Assembly: GCA_026418615.1 (NCBI GenBank)
Contig: JAOAAY010000023.1
Location: forward strand, 1 to 53,085
DNA: 53,085 nt
Reading direction: 5' to 3'
Origin: Candidatus Sumerlaeaceae bacterium
GTDB lineage: Bacteria; Sumerlaeota; Sumerlaeia; Sumerlaeales; Sumerlaeaceae
In this document: positions 34,826 to 44,103 of the stretch, one piece after another
How the letters are laid out: each line of letters opens with the position of its first letter
Numbering within the stretch: the first letter of the stretch is position 1
Position numbers and translations under genes: made by a program
The notes under the pieces: model-generated
What the model was told of the DNA's origin: nothing
The model's input: only the letters and a program-made list of their open reading frames with translations
Database searches by the model: none

Positions 34826-35760
34826 GCGCGGTTGTGAGGCGCGGAATGAGCCGGATGGTGCTGGCGGCCTGCGTGGTGATGCTCGTGTTCGCGAGCGGGA
34901 TGGCCGCGGCCGGAGGAGCGGGCGGCCATGGCGAGGGCGGCGGGGCCGCCGAGCCGGGATTGCCCAACCTGATTACCGTCGCGCTGGCCCTCGGCGGGCC
35001 TGAGTTTGCGCAGTCCAAGGTGGGACACTTCCTCCACGAGTGGGAATATCAAATTTTTATGGTCCTGATAACGGCGTTGTTGTGTGGCTTTCTGGTCGCC
35101 ACGGCGCGGTTGCGTCAGTTCGTGCCGACCCGGATGCAGGCCCTGCTGGAAATTGCGGTCGAAGGTTTCTATAACTTTGTGACCGGGCTGCTTGGCAAAC
35201 ACAACGCCAAGCATGTGCCTTTCATCGGTTGTCTCTTTCTGTTTATCTGGTTCAATAACCTGTTTGGCCTCGTGCCGTTGTTCACGGGTGCGACCTCCAA
35301 GTTTCAGACGACCATCGCGCTGGCGCTCGTCGTGTTTTTCTACATCCACATTTACGCGCTCAAGGACGCCGGCCTGCGCTACTACCTATGGCACATGGCT
35401 GGCTCGCCGGACAGCCTCGTGGGCTGGTGCCTCGCACCGTTGCTGTTCATCCTCGAGGTCATCGGTAAACTCGTCCAGCCGCTTTCGCTGGCGCTGCGTC
35501 TGTACGGTAACCTGACCGGCGAGCACATTCTCTCGGGAGTGTTCCTGCTCCTCGGCATGATGCTGGCTGGCGCTTTCATGCCCCATCCGCCGGTGGGAGT
35601 GCCCCTGCACCTGCCGTTCCTATTCCTCGGCTTGTTGGTGGGGACGATTCAGGCCTTGGTGTTTACATTGCTCAGCACGATTTACCTGATGATGCTTCTG
35701 CCCCACGACGACCACCACGACCACGAGGAGGCACATGCTCACGCGGGCGCAGCGCACTGA
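34822..35760 (+). CDS. atpB: F0F1 ATP synthase subunit a
   Basis: Proton-channel subunit in the inner membrane, 312 residues. The essential arginine is in LALRLYGNLTGEHI, and FNNLFGLVPLF and VQPLSLALRLYGN are family signatures. The TTG start overlaps atpI. The N-terminus looks like a signal-type helix followed by a Gly/His linker (GGAGGHGEGGGAAEPGLPN). The C-terminus ends in a histidine/aspartate-rich tail (HDDHHDHEEAHAHAGAAH), which is not part of the conserved core and could bind metal. A 180-base gap separates it from atpE. Confidence 0.96.
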   Translation: MSAVVRRGMSRMVLAACVVMLVFASGMAAAGGAGGHGEGGGAAEPGLPNLITVALALGGPEFAQSKVGHFLHEWEYQIFMVLITALLCGFLVATARLRQFVPTRMQALLEIAVEGFYNFVTGLLGKHNAKHVPFIGCLFLFIWFNNLFGLVPLFTGATSKFQTTIALALVVFFYIHIYALKDAGLRYYLWHMAGSPDSLVGWCLAPLLFILEVIGKLVQPLSLALRLYGNLTGEHILSGVFLLLGMMLAGAFMPHPPVGVPLHLPFLFLGLLVGTIQALVFTLLSTIYLMMLLPHDDHHDHEEAHAHAGAAH

Positions 35761-35940
35761 TGCGTGCGCTTGAATTTTTGTGGGCGCCACGGGTTTTCGT
35801 GCGGCGGGCTGCCGCGGGGATCCCCGAGCGCTCCCGTGACAGCACCAAGTTTTAGACAAGTTTGTTCGGCCCCGCCCGATTTTCCATTTCGGATGAGGCC
35901 GGCATCATCAAACGAGCGAGAACATATAAGAGAAAGGGAC

Positions 35941-36192
35941 ATGGAATCCATGACTGCACAGGCGTTGATCGCGTTTGCGTATCCCATCGGGCTGGCCTTG
36001 GCGGCTATTGGCTCGGGTCTCGGCCTTGGCCGGGCCGTGGGCTCGGCGATGGAGGCCATCGGGCGTCAGCCTGAGGCCGCTGGCCGCATCCAGACGGCTA
36101 TGATCATCGGTGCCGCGTTTATCGAGGCTCTCACGATCTACGCGCTGATTTCGCCGTTTATCGCCGGCATCACCTTTTTGGCCGAAAAGTAA
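35941..36192 (+). CDS. atpE: F0F1 ATP synthase subunit c
   Basis: c-ring proteolipid of 83 residues, two helices joined by the polar loop [11 protein letters not shown]. The ion-binding carboxylate is the Glu of [13 protein letters not shown]. The first helix reads [11 protein letters not shown] with no Gln, and the Glu is followed by Ala-Leu rather than Ser-Thr, so the Na+ signature (Gln...Glu-Ser-Thr) is absent and H+ coupling is inferred. AAAGGG lies just before the ATG. The gap upstream holds a perfect palindrome, CGGGGATCCCCG at 35815-35826, of unknown meaning. Confidence 0.95.
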   Translation: MESMTAQALIAFAYPIGLALAAIGSGLGLGRAVGSAMEAIGRQPEAAGRIQTAMIIGAAFIEALTIYALISPFIAGITFLAEK

Positions 36193-36321
36193 CCTCCCAC
36201 TTGCGGCGCGCCGGGTGGACCAACATCCGGCGCGTCCGCTTGGACACCGTTGCAGTGGGCACGCTCGGGGTCGGGCAAACAAGGGCTGCGGGCCGGGCAT
36301 GACTCAAATGGAGACGATCGC

Positions 36322-36825
36322 ATGGGTGAACTCCTGAACATGTTCCTCAAGGAACTGCCGAAGATCCTCACGACCGTGTTGGCGTTCGGCATTTTCTTCT
36401 GGGTCGCCAAGAAACTGTTTTGGGCCAGCATTCTGCAGGTCATCGAGAACCGGCAGGCGCGCATTCAGGGCGAGTTCGACAAGGTGACTGCGCTGCGCAA
36501 AGAGGTGGAAGACCTCAAAGCCGACTACACCAAGCGCATCGCCGAGATCGAGCGTGAGGCTCAGAGCCGCAAGCAGCAGGAGATCGCCCACGGCCGCAAA
36601 GTGGCCGAGGAAATCATCGAGCAGGCCCGCGCCGAGGCCCGCGGGGAGATCGAGCGCGTGAAGCAAACCGTGGCCATTGAGATGGACAAGGCGCGCGCCC
36701 AGTTGCGCGAGGAGGTCATCCGGATGACCGTGGCCGCAACCGAGCGGATCATCCGCGAGCGGCTCGATGATGCCAAACACCGTCAGTTGATCAGCCAATT
36801 TGTGGAGGATCTTGCCGCGCGGTGA
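36322..36825 (+). CDS. atpF: F0F1 ATP synthase subunit b
   Basis: Peripheral-stalk subunit of 167 residues: one N-terminal membrane helix (PKILTTVLAFGIFFWVAKKLFW) and a long charged coiled coil (AEIEREAQSRKQQEIAHGRKVAEEIIEQA). A GGAG site about 8 bases upstream supports the ATG at 36322. Its stop overlaps the GTG start of atpH by 4 bases. There is a single b gene, so b forms a homodimer. Confidence 0.94.
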   Translation: MGELLNMFLKELPKILTTVLAFGIFFWVAKKLFWASILQVIENRQARIQGEFDKVTALRKEVEDLKADYTKRIAEIEREAQSRKQQEIAHGRKVAEEIIEQARAEARGEIERVKQTVAIEMDKARAQLREEVIRMTVAATERIIRERLDDAKHRQLISQFVEDLAAR

Positions 36826-37376
36826 TTTACTACGATCCAGTCGTCGTCGAGCGCTATGCGCGTGCGCTGTTTCAGGCTGCCAAGAAGGCCAATGCGACTC
36901 AGGATGTGGTGGCGAACATCGAGGTTCTGGCGCCGCTGGTCTCGCTGGGTGGAAGGCTCAAGATATTCTTTGACGCCCCTCAGATTCCCACCGAGCGCAA
37001 GGCGGAACTCATCGAGCGGGCATTCAAGGGTCGCGTCCATCCCTTATTTTACCATTTTCTGTTGTTGCTGCTCCGCAAGGGCCGGATTGACCTGTCGCGT
37101 CCGATTTTCCAGCGCTTCGTCAAACTCGTCGAGCGCGACATGGGGATCTTGCAGGCCGAGGTGGCGACGGCGCGGCCGCTGGACGAGGCCGAGCGCGCCC
37201 GCTTGAAAGCGGCCTTGGAGCGTTTCACCAAGGCGAAACTCCACATCAAGTTCACGGCCGATCCGCGGCTCATCGCAGGCGTGCGCTTCACCTGCGAGGA
37301 CCTGCTGATTGATGATACCGTGGCTGGCAAACTCTCGCGGCTGCGCGGGCGGCTGGAAGCGGTGGTGAACGCATGA
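36822..37376 (+). CDS. atpH: F0F1 ATP synthase subunit delta
   Basis: OSCP/delta stalk subunit of 184 residues. The N-terminus VVVERYARALFQAAKKANA and the C-terminal ADPRLIAGVRFTCEDLLIDDTVAGKLSRLRGRL are typical. The GTG start overlaps atpF and the stop overlaps the following DinB-family gene by 4 bases (ATGA), so translation is coupled to a gene unrelated to ATP synthase. Confidence 0.93.
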   Translation: MIYYDPVVVERYARALFQAAKKANATQDVVANIEVLAPLVSLGGRLKIFFDAPQIPTERKAELIERAFKGRVHPLFYHFLLLLLRKGRIDLSRPIFQRFVKLVERDMGILQAEVATARPLDEAERARLKAALERFTKAKLHIKFTADPRLIAGVRFTCEDLLIDDTVAGKLSRLRGRLEAVVNA

Positions 37377-37867
37377 TCTCGTTCACCCGGGAAGACTTCC
37401 TGCGCGATCACAAGCGCCAGCGGCTGCAGACAATCCGTTTGGTCAAGGTTTTTCGCGACGAAGATTTGGGTTTGCGGCCCGGCGAGGGCAGCATGTCTGT
37501 TGCCGAGCAGGTAAACCATTTGTGTGCGGCGGGCAATTTCACCCGTGGGCTGTTTTCGGAGGAGGTGCCCGGCCTCGAGTTGTTTCAACGGCAGTACGAC
37601 ACGAGCAGCGTGGCGGCGTGTGTGACCTCGCTGGCCCGGCAGATGCACGAGACGCTGGAGGCCGCCGCGGCAGCCAGCGATGAGCGCCTCGCCGAGATGG
37701 TGGAGCCATTCGGGCCGGAGTGGCGCATGCCGCGTCTGGCCCTGGCGTTGCTGATGGCTGATCATGAGTCGCACCACCGCGGGCAGTTGTATGTGTACGC
37801 CCGCGTGGCCGGGCGGCCCGCGCCGCTCGTGTACGCGCCCGTGGATGAGAGCATTCTGGAAGTTTGA
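37373..37867 (+). CDS. DinB/YfiT-family putative metal-dependent hydrolase inside the atp operon
   Basis: Four-helix-bundle protein of 164 residues of the DinB superfamily. The three candidate metal-binding histidines are present: one in SVAEQVNHLCAAG (first helix region) and two in LMADHESHHRGQLYVYAR. Members include thiol-dependent transferases (bacillithiol, mycothiol) and uncharacterised hydrolases; this one has no assignable substrate. Its ATG overlaps the atpH stop by 4 bases and atpA starts 81 bases after it, so it is co-transcribed with the ATP synthase genes. Codon use matches its neighbours, giving no sign of recent insertion. Confidence 0.88.
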   Translation: MISFTREDFLRDHKRQRLQTIRLVKVFRDEDLGLRPGEGSMSVAEQVNHLCAAGNFTRGLFSEEVPGLELFQRQYDTSSVAACVTSLARQMHETLEAAAAASDERLAEMVEPFGPEWRMPRLALALLMADHESHHRGQLYVYARVAGRPAPLVYAPVDESILEV

Positions 37868-37948
37868 GGGAAACACGGTGTGCGCCGGCCCGCGGGAGCC
37901 GGGGCGCACCAAAGGTTTTGTGGAAACAAGGACGGGATAGGAAAAACC

Positions 37949-39526
37949 ATGGCTCTTCGAGCGGAAGAAATCACCAATATCATCGAGCGCGAACTCGAGT
38001 CGTTCCAGTCGGCCCTGGATGTTGAGCGGGTCGGCACGATCCTGCGCGTGGGCGACTCCATCGCCACGGTCTACGGCCTTCAGGAGGCCATGGCCGGCGA
38101 GTTGCTTGAGTTTCCGGCCGACGACGGCTCGACGGTCATGGGCATGGTGCTCAACCTCGAAGAGTCGAGCGTGGGTGTGGCGCTGTTCGGCAGCGACCGG
38201 CACATCAAGGAGGGCGGGATCGTACGGCGCACGGGCCGCGTCATGGATGTGCCCGTCGGGCCGGAACTGATCGGCCGCGTGGTCAACGCCATCGGCGAAC
38301 CCATTGACGGCAAGGGTCCCATCACGGCGCGCGAGCGCCGGCGTGTGGAGTCGCCCGCACCGAATGTCATCTCGCGCCAGAGCGTGAAAGAACCGCTGAT
38401 GACGGGTATCAAGGCCATTGACGCCATGATCCCCATCGGCCGCGGCCAGCGCGAGTTGGTCATCGGCGACCGTCAGGTGGGCAAGACGGCCATCGCGCTC
38501 GACACGATCATCAACCAGAAGGGCCGCGATGTCATTTGTATTTATGTCGCGATTGGCCAGAAAACCTCCACTGTGGCGGGCATCGTCGAGACGCTGACGC
38601 AATACGGCGCCATGGACTACACGATCGTCGTGAGCGCTTCGGCGGACGAGGCGGCGTCGCTTCAGTACATCGCGCCGTACACGGGTTGTGCGATTGGCGA
38701 ATATTTCCTTTACAGCGGCCGGCACGCGCTGTGCATCTACGACGACCTGTCGAAGCAGGCGGCGGCCTACCGCCAGTTGTCGCTGCTGCTTCGCCGGCCG
38801 CCCGGCCGCGAGGCGTATCCGGGCGATGTGTTCTATCTGCACTCGCGCCTGCTCGAGCGCGCCGCGAAGTTGAGCGAGGACCCGGACATCATCAGGGCCG
38901 CCTGCCCGCAGGCCAAGGCGCCGGGCGGCTCGTTGACGGCTTTGCCCTTCATCGAGACGCAAGCGGGCGATGTGTCCGCCTATATCCCGACCAATGTCAT
39001 CTCCATCACCGACGGCCAGATTTACCTCGAGCCCGACCTGTTCTACTCGGGCGTCAAGCCGGCTGTGAATGTGGGTCTGAGCGTCAGCCGCGTGGGCGGC
39101 AACGCACAGTACAAGGCCATGAAAAAGGTGGGCGGCAAACTGCGCATTGACCTGGCCCAGTACCGCGAACTGGCCGCTTTCGCGCAGTTCGGCTCGGATC
39201 TCGACGCGGCGACCAAGGCCCAGTTGACCCGCGGCGAGCGCCTCGTCGAGGTCCTCAAGCAGGATCAGTTCACGCCCTACCCGCTGTGGAAGCAGGTCGC
39301 CATTATCTTTGCCGCCACGCAGGGGTTTCTCGACGACATCGAACTCAAGGACATCAAGCGTTTCGAGGCCGAGTTATTCCCGTTCATCGAGCAAAACTAC
39401 GCGGACACGATGCACGCCATCGAGACGACCCGCGATCTCAGCGACGACACAGCGGCGCAACTGAAGAAAGCAGTGGCCGCGTTCAAGCAGCAGTTCCTCG
39501 CGGGCAAGTCAACGCCCCGGCCCTGA
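37949..39526 (+). CDS. atpA: F0F1 ATP synthase subunit alpha
   Basis: Non-catalytic nucleotide-binding F1 subunit, 525 residues, near the usual length. The P-loop is GDRQVGKT (GDRQTGKT in most homologues), with [36 protein letters not shown] and the arginine-finger region [18 protein letters not shown]-type motif present as [17 protein letters not shown] lies before ATG 37949. The operon stops here: no atpG, atpD or atpC follows, and a hairpin begins 17 bases after the stop. Confidence 0.97.
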   Translation: MALRAEEITNIIERELESFQSALDVERVGTILRVGDSIATVYGLQEAMAGELLEFPADDGSTVMGMVLNLEESSVGVALFGSDRHIKEGGIVRRTGRVMDVPVGPELIGRVVNAIGEPIDGKGPITARERRRVESPAPNVISRQSVKEPLMTGIKAIDAMIPIGRGQRELVIGDRQVGKTAIALDTIINQKGRDVICIYVAIGQKTSTVAGIVETLTQYGAMDYTIVVSASADEAASLQYIAPYTGCAIGEYFLYSGRHALCIYDDLSKQAAAYRQLSLLLRRPPGREAYPGDVFYLHSRLLERAAKLSEDPDIIRAACPQAKAPGGSLTALPFIETQAGDVSAYIPTNVISITDGQIYLEPDLFYSGVKPAVNVGLSVSRVGGNAQYKAMKKVGGKLRIDLAQYRELAAFAQFGSDLDAATKAQLTRGERLVEVLKQDQFTPYPLWKQVAIIFAATQGFLDDIELKDIKRFEAELFPFIEQNYADTMHAIETTRDLSDDTAAQLKKAVAAFKQQFLAGKSTPRP

Positions 39527-39542
39527 TGCCGCGACACTGACA

Positions 39543-39572
39543 TTCCCGAATAACAAACTTTCGGGAACTGTT
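39543..39572 (+). terminator. Hairpin after atpA
   Basis: TTCCCGAA (39543-39550) and TTCGGGAA (39559-39566) form a perfect 8-base stem with an 8-base loop, followed by CTGTTTATC. It starts 17 bases after the atpA stop. The T-run is weak, so it is a tentative terminator, but its position explains why the atp operon ends here. Confidence 0.5.
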
Positions 39573-39592
39573 TATCATCAGTGTCCGTGGGT

Positions 39593-39901
39593 ATGAGAGT
39601 GGCCAGAAGGCAGTATCCGGGGCGCATGGCGCTTGCGGCTTGGGTGTGCGTGGGCGCGCTCCTGCTGCTCAATGTATTTTCTGTTCTTCACACCCGCACC
39701 CATTGCCATGCCTGCGAGCATCCTGAAGAGGAAGGCCGCTGCCAACTCATCCGTGCGCTGATTCAGCCGGCGGCTGCGGCGCCCCAGCCTGCGGTGATCG
39801 TGCGCTGGGTTTTGTCGGTCGGGCTCTCTGCGGTGCCTGCCGCGTCTCCAGCGCTTGGGGTGCTGGTTGCTGCCGCATCGCGCGGTCCCCCGTTCGCCTG
39901 A
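39593..39901 (+). CDS. Small membrane-anchored Cys/His protein (DUF2946-like)
   Basis: About 102 residues: an N-terminal hydrophobic helix (MALAAWVCVGALLLLNVFSVLH), a metal-binding-looking stretch HTRTHCHACEHPEEEGRC, a second hydrophobic segment and a C-terminal RGPPFA. The layout resembles small DUF2946-type envelope proteins that occur near copper-handling genes and often end in R-A/G-P-P. No ribosome site is clear; GTG 39581 is an alternative start. It is followed by a pseudopilin. Function unknown, and the gene call itself is moderate. Confidence 0.5.
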   Translation: MRVARRQYPGRMALAAWVCVGALLLLNVFSVLHTRTHCHACEHPEEEGRCQLIRALIQPAAAAPQPAVIVRWVLSVGLSAVPAASPALGVLVAAASRGPPFA

Positions 39902-40115
39902 TTTCTTCCCAGCGTAACCGCCTGAGAGGAGCCGCGGTGTCCGAAATGCCCGCGGTGGTCTGTGGCCGTGTCTTGAAACGGATCCGGTCTGTGCCGCCGG
40001 TGCCGGGGCTTTCCATTTCGTTACTGCCGCCGGTTGCTCCTCCATCGTCCGTCACTGTGGGCCGCCGCCGTCGCACGCGGCCCTGATCGCCTGTTTCCCA
40101 TGGAGAGTACAATCT

Positions 40116-40718
40116 ATGAAAGACAAAGGCTTTACGCTTATCGAACTTCTCATTGTGGTGGCCATCATCGCGATCCTCGCGGCCATTGCCGTGCCTAATT
40201 TTCTCGAGGCGCAGGTGCGGTCCAAGGTCAGCCGCGCCAAGAGCGACATTCGCTCAACGGCCACGGCCATTGAGGCCTACGCGGTGGACAACAATGCGTA
40301 TCCGCCGCCGATCGCGTATGTGCCGCCGGCGCCGTTCACAATCGAAGACCCGGCGCATGAACCTTTTGAGGGTTTTGTGCCGTTCCGGATCACGACGCCC
40401 ATTGCGTACATCACTTCGCTGCCCATAGACCCGTTCAAGGTGAAGGAGGCGGATGAACACCCGTACGATGTGTGCTGGCATTACTCCGAGCAGCGCAACA
40501 ACGAGGCGCACAGCGAACCGGACTTTATCGCCGAGTTGAGCGAGCAACTCTATGGCCGGCGCGGGTCGTTCCGATACTTTCAGTTCACGCATGGCCCTGA
40601 CCTGACGCATCAGGCCGGCGCCTCGGAGGGGGGCGATCCGGTGCTTTACGACCCGACCAATGGCACGGTGTCCCTCGGCGACATCTACTGGTTTGGCCCG
40701 GGAGGCACCTTCCGCTGA
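40116..40718 (+). CDS. Type II secretion / type IV prepilin-like protein (GspG-like pseudopilin)
   Basis: Prepilin of 200 residues with a prepilin peptidase site KG-FTLIE near residue 5 and the hydrophobic helix LLIVVAIIAILAAIAVPNFL. It continues EAQVRSKVSRAKSDIRSTATAIEAYAVDNNAYPP, then PIAYITSLPIDPF, a pattern repeated in many paralogous pseudopilins of PVC and related phyla. The soluble half is beta-rich and ends GDIYWFGPGG. No secretion-system genes are adjacent, so it is a stand-alone copy. GGAGAG precedes the ATG. Confidence 0.92.
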   Translation: MKDKGFTLIELLIVVAIIAILAAIAVPNFLEAQVRSKVSRAKSDIRSTATAIEAYAVDNNAYPPPIAYVPPAPFTIEDPAHEPFEGFVPFRITTPIAYITSLPIDPFKVKEADEHPYDVCWHYSEQRNNEAHSEPDFIAELSEQLYGRRGSFRYFQFTHGPDLTHQAGASEGGDPVLYDPTNGTVSLGDIYWFGPGGTFR

Positions 40719-40738
40719 TCACTGGCGCATCGTGTGGT

Positions 40739-40768
40739 CCGGGGGGCGGCCGCGTCGCCGCTCCCCGG
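40739..40768. terminator. Long GC stem after the pseudopilin gene
   Basis: CCGGGGGGCGGC (40739-40750) pairs with GCCGCTCCCCGG (40757-40768), 12 pairs including one G-U, closing a 6-base loop, 20 bases after the pseudopilin stop. No T-run follows. It is a probable transcript end or mRNA-protecting stem separating the pseudopilin from maeB. Confidence 0.45.
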
Positions 40769-40851
40769 CCCGCCAAGAATGACATGGACTTCCTTGTTCG
40801 GTGGCTTACACACTGTGGTTGCCACAAAACTGCAACCAAGCGGGGAGTCCC

Positions 40852-43104
40852 ATGACACTCAAGCAGGATGCACTCGAATACCACAGCCGGCGTCCCGCCG
40901 GAAAACTGGAAATCACCCCGACCAAGCCCGCGCTGACGCAGCGCGACCTCGTGCTGGCTTACACGCCGGGCGTCGCCGAACCGTGCCGGGAAATCGAGAA
41001 AAATCCGGACGATGTGTTCAAGTACACGGCGCGCGGCAACCTCGTTGCTGTCATCACCAACGGCACGGCTGTCCTCGGCCTTGGCGACATTGGCCCGCTC
41101 GCGGCCAAGCCGGTCATGGAGGGCAAGTCGCTGCTGTTCAAACGATTTGCCGACATTGACGCGATTGACCTCGAGGTGGACACCCACGATGTCGAGGCCT
41201 TTATTGCCGCTGTGCGGCTGCTCGAGCCGTCGTTCGGGGGCATTAATCTCGAGGACATCAAAGCGCCCGAGTGCTTTGAGATCGAAGAGCGCCTGCGCGA
41301 GACGATGAACATCCCCGTCTTTCACGACGACCAGCACGGCACGGCCATCATTTCCGGGGCTGCGCTGCTCAATGCGCTCGAACTGGCCGGCAAGCGTCTG
41401 TCCGATGTGCGCATCACGATCAGCGGCGCGGGGGCTTCGGCCGTGGCCTGCGCGAGGTTTTATGTGTTGCTGGGCGCCAGCATGTCCAATATTATAATGG
41501 TTGACAGCAAGGGCGTCATCTACAAGGGCCGGACCGCCGGCATGAATGCCATCAAGGAGCAGTTTGCCGTCGAGACCGCGGCGCGCACCCTGGCTGAGGC
41601 GCTGGAGGGCGCGGATGTCTTCATTGGGTTGTCGGCGGGCGGCATTGTATCGGGAGAGATGGTGAAGCGGATGGCAGCGAATCCGGTGATCTTTGCGCTG
41701 GCCAATCCGGATCCCGAAATTCCGTATGACGAAGCGCGCGCCGCGCGGCCTGATGCGATCGTGGCCACCGGCCGCAGCGACTACCCGAACCAAGTCAATA
41801 ATGTTCTTGGCTTTCCGTTCATCTTCCGCGGGGCGCTGGATGTGCGGGCGCGCCGCATCACGGAACAGATGAAGGTTGCCGCGGCCCGGGCGCTCGCCGC
41901 GCTGGCGCGCGAGGATGTTCCGGATTCGGTGGTTGCCGCGTATGGCCTGAAATCGCTGCGGTTTGGGCCCGACTATCTGATCCCGAAACCGCTCGATCCG
42001 CGCGTGCTGACGACGGTTGCGCCGGCGGTGGCTCAGGCCGCTGTCGAGTCGGGCGTGGCGCGCCTGCCGCTCGACCGCGAGGCCTATGTCGCGGAACTCG
42101 AGGGGCGTCTGGGGCGCTCGCGCGAACTCATGCGGATCATCTTCCGCAAGGCGCGCGCCCACCCGCGCCGGCTCGTCCTGGCCGAGGGCGAGCACGAGAA
42201 GATCATTCGGGCTGCGCATGAAATCGCCAACCTGCGCATCGCGCGTCCCATCCTGCTGGGCCGCGAACAGGTCATCCGTTCGCGCGCCGAGGAACTGCGT
42301 GTCAGCCTCGAGGGTTGCGAACTCATTGATCCGGCAGAGTCGCCCGACCGCGAGCGCTACGCGCAGCGTCTGTACGAGTTGCGCTGCCGCAAAGGCGTGA
42401 ACCAGCGTGAGGCCGCGGAACTGATCCGCAATCCCAACTATTTTGCGTCCATCATGACGGAACTGGGCGATGCCGACGGCATGATGTCGGGCATGACCTT
42501 TCACATCGCCCACGGGCTGCGCGCTCCGCTCGAAATCATCCGCACGGACGCAACGAGCCGCACCGTCGCCGGAGTCCATCTCATCGCGACGCGCAACCGC
42601 GTGCTGTTTTTCGCCGACACGACGGTCAACATCGAGCCGGATGCTGCCACGCTGGCGGATATCGCGGGTCTGACGGCGCGGCTGGCCCGGGCGTTCGGCG
42701 TTTCGCCGCGTGTCGCGTTCCTGAGTTTCTCCAATTTCGGCAAGGTCAAGCACCGCCGCACGGAGATCGTGCGCCAAGCCGTCGCCCTTGTGGCTCAGCG
42801 CTGGCCCGATCTGCCCGCTGACGGCGAAATGCAGGCGAACACGGCGCTGGTGGAGTCGCTTCTCAATGACGCCTTCCCGTTCAACCGTCTGGGCAAGCCG
42901 GCCAACATTTTGATTTTCCCGAACCTCGAGGCGGCCAATATCGCTTTCAAACTGGTGCAACAACTGGCGAGCGCCGAGGTCATCGGCCCGATCGTTGTCG
43001 GCATGAAGAAACCTGTTTTCATCCTCCAGCCGAGCGACGAGGTCAAGGATGTGGTCAACAATGCGGCGATTGCGGTGATCGAGGGAGATCACGGGGCGCT
43101 TTGA
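40852..43104 (+). CDS. maeB: NADP-dependent malic enzyme with phosphotransacetylase-like C-terminal domain
   Basis: Oxidative decarboxylation of malate to pyruvate, 750 residues. The malic domain has the tyrosine motif [11 protein letters not shown], the lysine region [25 protein letters not shown], and [15 protein letters not shown]; the NAD(P)-binding domain has [12 protein letters not shown]. From about residue 430 a PTA_PTB domain follows ([33 protein letters not shown]), which in MaeB is regulatory and binds acetyl-CoA. GGGGAG lies 5 bases before ATG 40852. A GC-rich inverted repeat (GGCCGGG/CCCGGCC, 43122-43158) follows the stop. Confidence 0.96.
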   Translation: MTLKQDALEYHSRRPAGKLEITPTKPALTQRDLVLAYTPGVAEPCREIEKNPDDVFKYTARGNLVAVITNGTAVLGLGDIGPLAAKPVMEGKSLLFKRFADIDAIDLEVDTHDVEAFIAAVRLLEPSFGGINLEDIKAPECFEIEERLRETMNIPVFHDDQHGTAIISGAALLNALELAGKRLSDVRITISGAGASAVACARFYVLLGASMSNIIMVDSKGVIYKGRTAGMNAIKEQFAVETAARTLAEALEGADVFIGLSAGGIVSGEMVKRMAANPVIFALANPDPEIPYDEARAARPDAIVATGRSDYPNQVNNVLGFPFIFRGALDVRARRITEQMKVAAARALAALAREDVPDSVVAAYGLKSLRFGPDYLIPKPLDPRVLTTVAPAVAQAAVESGVARLPLDREAYVAELEGRLGRSRELMRIIFRKARAHPRRLVLAEGEHEKIIRAAHEIANLRIARPILLGREQVIRSRAEELRVSLEGCELIDPAESPDRERYAQRLYELRCRKGVNQREAAELIRNPNYFASIMTELGDADGMMSGMTFHIAHGLRAPLEIIRTDATSRTVAGVHLIATRNRVLFFADTTVNIEPDAATLADIAGLTARLARAFGVSPRVAFLSFSNFGKVKHRRTEIVRQAVALVAQRWPDLPADGEMQANTALVESLLNDAFPFNRLGKPANILIFPNLEAANIAFKLVQQLASAEVIGPIVVGMKKPVFILQPSDEVKDVVNNAAIAVIEGDHGAL

Positions 43105-43205
43105 CGATTGGGCGGCGGGCGGGCCGGGCGCCAGTGGCCGCCCCCCGGCGTCCCGGCCATGCCTTGTGTTGACAGGCGGCGGCCGCGGGCGGTCATGTCC
43201 GGCAT

Positions 43206-44069
43206 GTGAGATTTCTTCGGCTTGCCGGCGTGCTCGCACGCGAAGTGTTTTTCAAGTGGCACCGCGACCAAGTGCCGCGGATGGGTGCGGCGCTTGCCTA
43301 CTACACGGTGTTTTCGTTGGCGCCCCTCCTGCTGGTGGCGATTGCGGTGTCGGCCGTGTTTTTTGGCGAGCAGGCCGCCCGGGCGGAGACGGTGGCGCGC
43401 CTTGAGGAGTTCATGGGGCCCAAGGGCGCTGCCGCCGTGCAGACGCTGGTCGCCAATGCACAGCGACCGGCGTCGGGCACCGCCGCCACGGTCGTCGGTG
43501 TTTTGCTGGTGCTGTACGGCGCGACGCGGATTTTTACGGAGTTGCGCCATGCCTTCAATGTGATCTGGGGGGTGGAGCGTCAGGGGGTGAGCATGATCCG
43601 GATGGCGGTGCTCGATCGTCTGCTGGCTCTGGCCATGGTGTTGGGGACGGGGGTGGTGCTGATCGGGTCGCTGGCCGCCTCCACAGCGCTTCAGGCCATG
43701 CAGCGTCGGTTCGCGTTGGAATCGGCGGGAATCGGACCGCTGGTGTCGCGCACTTACACCATCTCGTCGTTTTGTGCGCTGCTCGTGATGTTCGCCGCAA
43801 TCTTCAAGTTGATGCCGGCGACGCGCGTGGCGTGGCGGGATGTGTGGGCGGGTGCCTTCATCACTTCCGGTCTGTTTGCGGTGGGCAAGTATCTTATTGG
43901 CATGTATCTGGCGCGGACTACCGCCACTTCTGTTTACGGAGCCGCCGGCTCGCTGGTTATCCTCCTGTGGTGGATCTATTACTCGGTTCTGATTTTGCTG
44001 CTGGGCGCTGTCATCACGCGGGTTTACTCGCAACGCGTCGGTTCGCAACACCGCGCCCGCCGTCACTGA
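43206..44069 (+). CDS. YihY/BrkB-family inner-membrane protein
   Basis: Polytopic membrane protein of 287 residues, about six helices. The family signature is clear: MGAALAYYTVFSLAPLLLVAIAV at the start, then GATRIFTELRHAFNVIWGV, and the C-terminal VYGAAGSLVILLWWIYYSVLILLLGAVITRVYS. YihY/BrkB was once called ribonuclease BN in error; its role is not known. The GTG start (43206) lacks a strong ribosome site. Convergent with the aldo/keto reductase. Confidence 0.9.
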   Translation: MRFLRLAGVLAREVFFKWHRDQVPRMGAALAYYTVFSLAPLLLVAIAVSAVFFGEQAARAETVARLEEFMGPKGAAAVQTLVANAQRPASGTAATVVGVLLVLYGATRIFTELRHAFNVIWGVERQGVSMIRMAVLDRLLALAMVLGTGVVLIGSLAASTALQAMQRRFALESAGIGPLVSRTYTISSFCALLVMFAAIFKLMPATRVAWRDVWAGAFITSGLFAVGKYLIGMYLARTTATSVYGAAGSLVILLWWIYYSVLILLLGAVITRVYSQRVGSQHRARRH

Positions 44070-44103
44070 TGCGGCGGTCGGGGGACGCCCGGGCGCGATC
44101 CGG

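Noticed and set aside
40585-43239. Minus-strand open frame of 884 codons opposite maeB
   Set aside because: maeB has complete malic enzyme and phosphotransacetylase motifs; the antisense frame is Arg/His-rich with no domain.
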